This document shows positions 19,701 to 28,700 of a DNA stretch of 64,000 bases, piece by piece. The DNA is taken from positions 199,146 to 263,145 of the forward strand of contig DLGZ01000004.1 in NCBI GenBank assembly GCA_002482965.1. Direction: 5' to 3'. Position 1 is the stretch's first letter; the number at the start of each line of letters is the position of its first letter. The translations under genes were made by a program, and so were the position numbers. The DNA is from Verrucomicrobiaceae bacterium UBA7681. GTDB taxonomy: Bacteria; Verrucomicrobiota; Verrucomicrobiia; Verrucomicrobiales; Verrucomicrobiaceae. The notes beneath the pieces were generated by a model, which saw only the letters and a program-made list of their open reading frames with translations, was not told the origin of the DNA and ran no database searches.

Positions 19701-22700
19701 GACAGTGATGCCGGACTCATGGCGATCGTCGGACAGGTGGTGGTGATCAGGTAATCTTCGACTTCACCATTGGTCGCGACGCCAAAGGCACCCAGCGAAC
19801 CGACCGTGCTCAAACGCACGCGCAGACCGATCTGCGCGAGCACCGCATTGCCTGGCACCGTGCCGGTGACATTGACGCTCTGCTGCGAACCGCTGGAACT
19901 GACCGACGCGGAGCTGAGAGCTTCGGACGGGTCCAGGAAGTCGCCGTCGTTGTTCCAGTCGATGAAGGCAAAGACATTGGCGCTGGTTCCGGTATTGTTG
20001 AACACAGAGACGGGAATGGTGAAGCTTTGACCACGTGAGAAGACAGGCAACGTGGCGATGCCGTCTTCATCATCGATGCCGCTGAGGTCGTCACCCGCTG
20101 ACGTGGTATTAGGCTGACCGTCAGATTCGATGTCGAGAGTGGCTCCGAGACGCAGGTTGGTGTCGCGATAGTGTGAAGGACCGCTGTCGCTGCTGGTCGT
20201 CTGGTAATTGGCCGTCCCGGTGCCGATGCCCGTGTCGGGAAGATCGCCCCAGTCGCGGTTGCCAGCGATGACGAAAGTGTACTGCCTGGTGGCGGTGGCG
20301 GTGGCTGCCACGGTGGGGATGAACTGCACGTCATCGATGGCCATGCCGGCCAGGCCATACGAAAACACCATGCTGGAGGTCTGTGGCACGAAGGGCATGT
20401 CAAACGTGGCCCAGGTGTCGTAGTTCGCGGCGCTCGGTGCGGGGAAATTCACACTCGCCGGGCCGAACAGGCTGGCGGCGGAGGCGTTGTAGCCGGCGAT
20501 CCACAGCGCATTTCCATAAAACGGCGGCTGTGCTTCAGCGGTGGTCGGATTGGCAAACGAGCCGCGCATCGCGTAGCGCACCCGCATGGTGTAGGGACGG
20601 CCCACCGTGAAGCCGCTGACCGTCTGCGAGGCCCAGCTGTCCACAAACGGGGAGGCAAGGTACTGCGAGCCTGCGGGGGTTTGACCCAGCAGTGAGTTGT
20701 TGGCGTTGCTGTTGCTGACGCCGTAAACCTGCGCCGCCGTGGTGGTGCCGGAAAGGGTGCTGTTGCCGAGCGTCCAGCCGGTGATGCTGGTGCGTGGGGT
20801 GAAGGTGATGGCGCTCCAGGCATCCGTTTCCACGGAGCCATTGGTCACGCTGACACTGGCGGGGGTGACGAGGGCGTCATCCACAGCGACGGTGACGACA
20901 TAGGTGCCGGGGGAGGCTGGTGTACCGGAGAGAACGCCCGTGCTGCTGTTGATCGACAGACCCGACGGCAGCACACCGGTGCTGACACGCCAGTTTTGAT
21001 AAGAACCGTTGCCGCCGGTGGCAGCGAACGTGGTGGAAGTGTAGGCCGTGCCTTCGGTGCCGTTGGGCAGCGAGGAGGTCGTGATGCTCATGGCCGTGGT
21101 CACGCTGAGCTGGATCGTGGTGAAGCCCTGGCAGCCACGGGCGTCGGTGGCGCGCACGGTGATGGCGCTGGTGCCCGTGGTGGAGGTGGTGCCGGAGATG
21201 ATGCCAGAGCTGCTGATGCTCAGGCCTGCTGGCAGCGTGCCCTGGGTGATGGCAAATGCATAAGGCGCGACACCACCGGAGGCGGTCAAAGAAGTGTTGT
21301 AAGCCACGCCCGAACTGACCGCAGGAACGGTGAGGGGGGTGATGCCGATGGCGGGGCAGGGGCGCAAACCAAAGTCGATGGTGTATTCATCACTGCCAAG
21401 ATTGGAGGTGCCGGGTTCGGTGGCCGTCGCGAGTGTGAACGGTATGCTGAAAACGGCGGCCCCCACACCGGCGACCACTGCATCCGCGCTGCTGACAAAC
21501 GAGACGACGGTTTGCACACCGTTGTTGTCATTGTCGATGCCGTTGTCGAGAAGCACCGAAGTCGAGCTGGCGAGAGGGAAGTCGAGATTAAGGCTGTAGG
21601 TGGTCGTGCCGCTGCCATACTTGCTGGAGAATACGGATTTGTTCGGCGGTGTGATCTTGAGGTAATAGACACCCGTCGGCAGTTCGGTGAACTGATAGAG
21701 GCCGGTCCAGTCGGTGCGTGCCGTCAGGGTGGAGAAACCGGAGGCGATGGTGCCGTAGGTGCCAGCAGTCAGCATGCCGCCAGAAGTGAGCACGGAGGCA
21801 GTGCCGTTGGTCACGGGCTGGTCATCGGCCGAGTTCACGCGTCCGTCCGCACCGGCGCTCCAGATTTCCACCGGCACATTGGGGATGCCGCGTTCGTTGG
21901 AATCTTTGAGCCCGTTGTTGTTCTCATCGAGGAAGATGAGATTGCCCACGCTCATGCCACTCGAACCGACGCTGATGGTGTAGCTCTGGGTGGCGGAGCA
22001 GCCGTTGGCATCCGTGACTTTGGCGGTGAAGACATACGCGCCGCTGGCGCTGGTCACTGTGCCGCTGAAGACACCCGCGCTGGTCATGGTGACACCACCC
22101 GGGAGGGAGCCGCTAGCGATCGTCCAGGTGTATGGCGCGGTGCCGTTGGTGGAGATCAGAGTCTGGTTGTAGCTGGAATACTGGGTCGTCGCCGGCAGAG
22201 TCGTTGGAGTGATGGCGATCGTGGGGCAGGCACCCGTGACGATGTAATCCTCCACTTCTCCATTGCCGGTGGTTCCGGTGGAGGTCAGCGTGGTGGCGGT
22301 GGCGAGACGGAAGCGTGCGCCATAGGTGCCGATCACCGCCGTGCCGGGCGTGGTGCCGGTAATGTTGATGGTCTGCTGGCTTGCCGATGAACTGACGGCC
22401 ACGGCGGTGAGAGTTTCACCCGAGTCGGCGAAATCACCGTCGTTGTTCCAGTCAATGAAGCCGAAGATGCGTGCAGTGCCGCCGGTGTTGTTGAAGACAG
22501 AGACCGGAATGGTGTAGGCCTGGCCACGGTTGAACACCGGCATGCTGCTGATGCCGTCTTCATCCGCGCCGTCACCCGTGGCGGTGGAGTTCGGCTGACC
22601 GTCGATTTCCGTGTCAACGGTGGCACCGAGGCGCAGTGTGGTGGCGGTGGCGGTGTGGGAGGGGCCGCTGTCGCTGTTGAGCGTCTGATAATTGCCCGTG

Positions 22701-25700
22701 CTGGTGCCGGTGCCAGTGTCTGGCAGATCACCGTAATCGAGTGTCGAGGCGATGACGGTGATCGGATAATCCTCCACTTCACCCCGCAGGGCGGAACTGC
22801 CGCTGAAGGAGGGGCCGGTGGTGCCTTCCGAAACGATGATGCGCAGGTATTTGACGCCGCCCGTGATGCCCACGGGAGGACTGAGCGTGGCGGTGATGCT
22901 ATTCGATCCGGTGACGAGGTTGGAGGTGCTCAGTGAGACCGTTTCATTCGTGTCGAGCACATCGTTGTCACCGTTCCAGTCTGCAAAGACGGCGATCCTG
23001 CCTGACGTCACCGGGCTGGCGAGTGTGACTGGAATGGTCAGCGTACTGTTGGTTCCGACCTGCAGCGTCGGCATGGTCAGGTCTTCATCATCGGTTCCAG
23101 TGGTGTCGTCCGCCGTGGCATTGCCGGAGGTGGGGTTGCTGGTTTCCACGTCCGTAGCGGCGGTGCCGACTTTGATCAGCGTGCTGGCCACGCGCGAGGC
23201 TGAGGCAAAGTTCGGGTAGTCGCCAAAGTCCACGGTGGAGGTGTTCACGGCGACGAGATAGTCCTCCACTTCGCCAGTGCCGACGACGCCATTGGAAGCC
23301 GGGATCGTCGTGCTGGCGAGGCGGACACGCAGCCCGAGGTTGGCACCGAGCACAGCGCTGCTGGGCACGGTGAAGTTGAAGCTGAAACTGCCGTTGTTGG
23401 TGCCGTTGGGCACGCTGATCTCGCTGCCGAGTTCTTCATCGGCACTGAGATTGCCGTCGTTGTTCCAGTCGATCCATGCCTTGAGGAAACCGGAGGAACC
23501 GAAGGCGTTTGTGGCGCTGATGGTGAGCGTGGCAGGCAGGTTCTGCGTGAGCGTGGGCAGCGCGGCCACGCCATCATCAAAGGTGTCCCCGGTGGCGGTG
23601 CTGTTGGGCTGGCCGTTGCCTTCGGCATTCACTGCGGCACCGAGGCGGAGATTGCTGTTGGCGATGTGCGCCGGGCCGTTGTCGTTGGAGAGCGTCTGGT
23701 AGTTGCTTGCGGAGGTGCCGATGATGGGGTCAGGCAGATCGCCGTAATCCAGCGTCGGAGCGATGACGGTGATCGCGTAGTCTTCGACCTCGCCCTTGAG
23801 TGTGGAGGCGCTGCTGAAAGTTGGAGCGGTGGTGCCTTCCACCACGATGATGCGTAGGTACTTGGTACCGACGGTGGTGCCGGCAGGCGGGCTGAACGTG
23901 GCGGTGATGGTGTTGCTGCCGCCGATAATGCCAGTGCTGGAGAGGGTGACGGTTTCATTGGCGTCCAGCGTGTCGCCGTCACCATTCCAGTCTGCCCAGA
24001 CGCCAATGCGGCCGAGGGAGACACTGCCGCTGAGTGTCACCGGAATGTTCACATTGAGTTCACCACCAGAAACCACGGATGGAATCACCAGGTCTTCGTC
24101 ATCGGTGCCGGTGGTGTCATCCGCATTCGCCGTGCCTGTGGTTGGATTGACCGGCTCCACATCAGTCGCTGCCGCGCCAATCCTGATTTCAGTGCTCGCG
24201 GTTTGGGAGGCGGCGGCGAAGCCGGGATAGTCACCGAAATCGGTCACCGGCGGATTGGTGGTGATGGACAGAGTGCGGGTGCCCGGGCAGCCGTTGGCAT
24301 CCGCGGATTGAACGGTGAAGGTTGCGGTTCCAGTGGTGGTGGAGGTGCCGCTGATCACACCTGCGGTGCTGAGCGTGAGACCTGCGGGCAGCGCGCCGCT
24401 GGCAATGGTGTAGGAGTAAGGAGATGCTCCGCTGGCTGAGGAGATTGCCTGGCTGTAGGGGGCTCCCTGGATCGCAGCCGGTAGAGTTGAGGTGCTGATG
24501 GTGACCACCGGACAGACCTGCACCCGCACTGGGATCGTGGCCTGACAGCCGTTGGCATCGGTGACACGGAAATTCAGGTTTGTGCCTGCTCCATTGCCTG
24601 TCGTGGGTGTTCCGGAGATTACCGCTGTGTTGCTGTTGAATGCCAGGCCTGCGGGCAGAGTGCCCGAAATCAGTGCCCAGGTGTACGGGGCTGTGCCGCC
24701 ACTGGCGCTGAGCGTTTGTGAGTAGGCGCTGGACACCGTGCCCGCATTCAGGCTCGCAACAGTGACGACGGGGCATGCGATCGTGGTGACGTAATCTTCG
24801 ACTTCGCCGTTGCCGCTGGTTCCCGTCGGCCCCGGAGTGCTCACGGAAGTCAGGCGCACGCGCACGCCCGCAGCACCCAGGGAAGCCGTGCCGGGCACCG
24901 TGAAGTTGACATTGCGGTTGGCCTTGTTGGTGCCGTTGGTGATCAGCACATTGCTCGCCACCTGCTCCCCGCTGTCTGTCAGCACGCCGTTGCGGTTGAA
25001 GTCGATCCAGACATGCAGAAACGCGGAGGAGCCGCTGGTGTTGGTCGTCGTGATGCTCAGCGTGCCTGAGGTTCCGACAAAAATACTGGCCGGCACGGTC
25101 ACACTGTCTTCATCAGCAAGACCGTTGAGGTCGTCGCCATTGGCGTTCGCATTGTTGAAGGGGGAGTACTCGGAGTCTATCAGGGTGCCCAGGTACAGAT
25201 TCGCCACCAGTGCACTGCCTGCACTGCCGAACAGGGAATAGTCGCCGTAGTCCACTGCCGTCAGCAGGCCAAAGTCGATGGTGGAATCCAGATTGGTTCC
25301 GCCGCTGCTGAGATTGCCCGGTTCAGTGTTCTGAGCCAGTGTGACCACCGGACTGTAAACCGTGGTTGCCCGGCCTCCTGGCTGGGAGCCATTGTTGTCG
25401 TCATCGACTCCGTTGTCTCCGGCGGCGGTGCTGCTGACCACCGAGTAGAGCGTCGGCGGGGTGACGGTGACGAAGTGCTTTCCGGCGCTGAGACCGGCGA
25501 AGTTGTAGGCTCCCGTGGCATCGGTGGCGGTGGTGGCGATCAGGGTGTCAGCCGCAGAGCCTGAGCCGCCGATGGCGTTGTCCGAGCCAGGGTTCCAAAG
25601 CTGCACGGTGACTCCGCCGATGCCGCTCTCGCCAGAGTCATGCAGGCCGTTGTTGTTGGTGTCATTCCAGACCAGGTCGCCGATGCCCAGGGTCTGGGAG

Positions 25701-28700
25701 AGACCAATGGTGGCATTCACAACCCCAACGCTGCCGATGTTCACGGCCAGGCTGCCATCGATCGTGCCGTCACTCCCGGCTCCGGAACCGAGGAACTCGC
25801 CTGCATTGAGCCAGCCGGTAGGCACGGCCGCTGCTGGCGCCGTGGAGCCCAGGCTGCCGTAGGAGGTGCTCAGCACGACACGGTAGGAAGAGTTGGCCGA
25901 GGCACCACCGAGGATGAAAGTTCCGTCGCTCTTGACGGGGAAGGAGTCCACAAGTTTGCCCGCGCTGTCCACCAACATGGCATAGAGGGTGCCGCCAGCG
26001 TTGGTGCCCGTGCCGCTGAGGATGCCATCGGCCAGACCGTTGACGTCATTGTACACGATGCCTTTGACGCCCAGCGAGGTCACGGAGGTGGAGATACCTT
26101 CAGACAAGTCGGCGTAGGCTGCGGTGGGCAGCGGCCCCACCTTCACAGCTCTGGGGGAGGCGGTGTCATAGCTGTCGATGCGGTACAGATTGGAGCCGGT
26201 GGAGCCGAGGGCATAAAGCCGGGTGACTCCGCCCACACCCGCGATCTGCACGGAGCTGTTGCTGGAGTAGCTGATCTGCGAGTTAATGTTCGTCGTGGAG
26301 GCCGCAGGACCGGACGGATTTAAGCCGTTGCTGAGGAACTGATTAAACAGGGTGTTCGAACTGCTGATCACCGTGGAGGTCACCAGCAGGCCATCCTGCG
26401 GACGGATGACGAAGTCACCGCCGTTGAACGTCTGGCTCTGGTGGAAGAAGTTTGGATAGTCCGTGATGGCGGGTGAGTTCAGGCCGGTGCCAGACGAGTT
26501 CAGATGCCAGACCGCCACGTTGTTGTTGAGCTGGCCGCCAGCGTAGTACTCCCCGTCATAAAAGGCGGCGCGGGGGAAGGCGCCAGCGCTGGCTGAGGAG
26601 GAGTTGGGGGTGCCTGAGTTCAGGAGAATGTTCGACAACGCCGAACCGGTGACCTGCTGGTAGCTCCAAGACTTGCTGACGTTGTCGTAGGCAGCCGTGT
26701 ACAAGCTGAAGTTGTAGCCATTGCTCGTGCTGGTGGTGGCGGCCCAGTAGAACCGGCGGTTGAGCCAGTCCAGCGCCAGGCCGTTCATGACCGCATCCGA
26801 TCCGTTCGTATTGAAGCCCGGGGAAGCCGTATTGAGGTTGAGGATGCCCGGGTTGATCGAGACCGTCGGTGTGGAGGAGTTGGGATTGTAAACGGAGATT
26901 TCATCCAGGTAGAACTGGGTGCCCACAGAGCGAATCGTGTAGAAGTAGTCCCTGAAGTTCGACGAGGGGGCCACGATGTTGGTGGTATAGTCCTCCACCT
27001 CGCCGTAGCCACTGGCTCCCGTGGGGCCGGGGCTCGCTGCCGAAGTCAGGCGGAAACGCGCGCCCACCGAGGCGACGGAGGCGTTGCTCGGCACATCAAA
27101 GTAGAACGTCTGGTAGTCGCCGGACGTTCCGTCTGCCACCACGACGTCGGTGACCACCTGCTCGCTCGAATCCGTGATCACCCCGTCATTGTTGAAGTCC
27201 ACCCAGCCGTTCAGGTAGGCCGGCGCGCCCGTCGTGTTGTTGAGCTTGATGGTCACCGCGACACCGGCCTGCCCTTGCACGAGAACGGCCTGCAAGGTCA
27301 CCCCGTCTTCGTCATTGATGTTGGTGATGTCGTCCCCGGTCGCCGCGAGGTTGGTGACAGCAGTGATTTCCGTATCTTCCAAATCGCCCATGGCTAGGTC
27401 GCTTGAGTTGTAACTGCTGGCATCGGCAAAGCGCGAGTAGTCGCCGTGATCGGAGGCGGGAAAGATGGTGATCGTGTTATCCTCCACCTCGCCTGTCCCT
27501 GAAACTCCGCTGTCACCTGGGCTGGCCGTGGAGCTCAGCCTGAAGCGCACCCCGGTCACGCCGGCCACCGCCGCAGCCGGCACGGTGATGGTGTAGGACC
27601 GGTTGCTGCCGCTGGTGCCAGTGGGGACGATGTCATTGACGACGATCTGCTCGCCCGTGTCGGTGAGAACTCCATTGTTGTTGTAGTCGATCCAGCCGTT
27701 GAGGAAGGCGTCCGCCCCGCTGGTGTTGGTGACGTTCACCGTCACACTGACCCCTGACTGCCCCTGGATGACCGATGCCGGCAGGGTCACGCCGTCTTCG
27801 TCATCCACGCCGTTGGCATCATCGCCGGTCGCCGTGGCGTTGGCGAGGTTTGAAGACTCGCTGTCCACCTGGGCACCCATCCTGATCGTGGTTGAAGAAG
27901 TGCTGCCGGCAATGCCGAAGGCTGAATAGTCTCCAAAGTCGGATGGCGGTTGGATGCTGACCACATAGTCCTCCACCTCACCGTTCCCGCTAGCGCCGGT
28001 TGGGCCCGGGCTGCTGGTGGAAGTCAGCCGCACCCGCACGCCGGCCACACCGCTTTTTGCGGCTCCTGGCACGGTGAAAGTCACCGTCCGGTTGGAGTTG
28101 GTGGTGCCGTTGGAAATCACGGTGTTGGCCGCCACCTGCTCCCCGCTGTCTGTCAGGACGCCGTTGCCGTTGAAATCGATCCAGACATTGAGGAAAGCCG
28201 AGGCACCCGTGGTGTTGGTGAGGTTCACCGTCATCGAGCTTGAAACTCCCTGAATCAGATACGCAGGTACTGTGACGCCGTCTTCATCCGCGAGATCGGT
28301 GGTGTCGTCGCCAGTTGCGGTGCCATTCGTGGTGGCCGGGGACTCGGCATCTGTCAGCGCGCCGATCTTCAGCGTGGAAACCACCGCGCTGCTGGCACTG
28401 CCGAGGCCCGAATAGTCGCCGAAGTCGGTGGGGGATGCCGGTGTCAGTGAATAGGCGCGCAAGGCGGAGCAGCCATTGGCATCCGTCACGGCAATGGTGA
28501 ACGAGGCCGCCGTAGTCGCGCTGGGCCGGCCGGAAATGACTCCGCTGTTCACATCAAACGTCAGACCAGCCGGCAGTGAGCCGCTGCTGACTGCAAACAC
28601 ATACGGCGCTGTGCCGCCGGTCGCACTGACAGTCTGGCTGTAGGCGGAGTTCACCATGCTGGCGGCGAGAGTGGACGGGCTCAGGGTGATGGCTGAACAA

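Noticed and set aside
10078..19735. Regularly spaced repeats that could suggest a CRISPR array or satellite DNA
   Set aside because: Units are about 265 or 490 bp, in frame and coding, with protein-level conservation; they are tandem protein modules.
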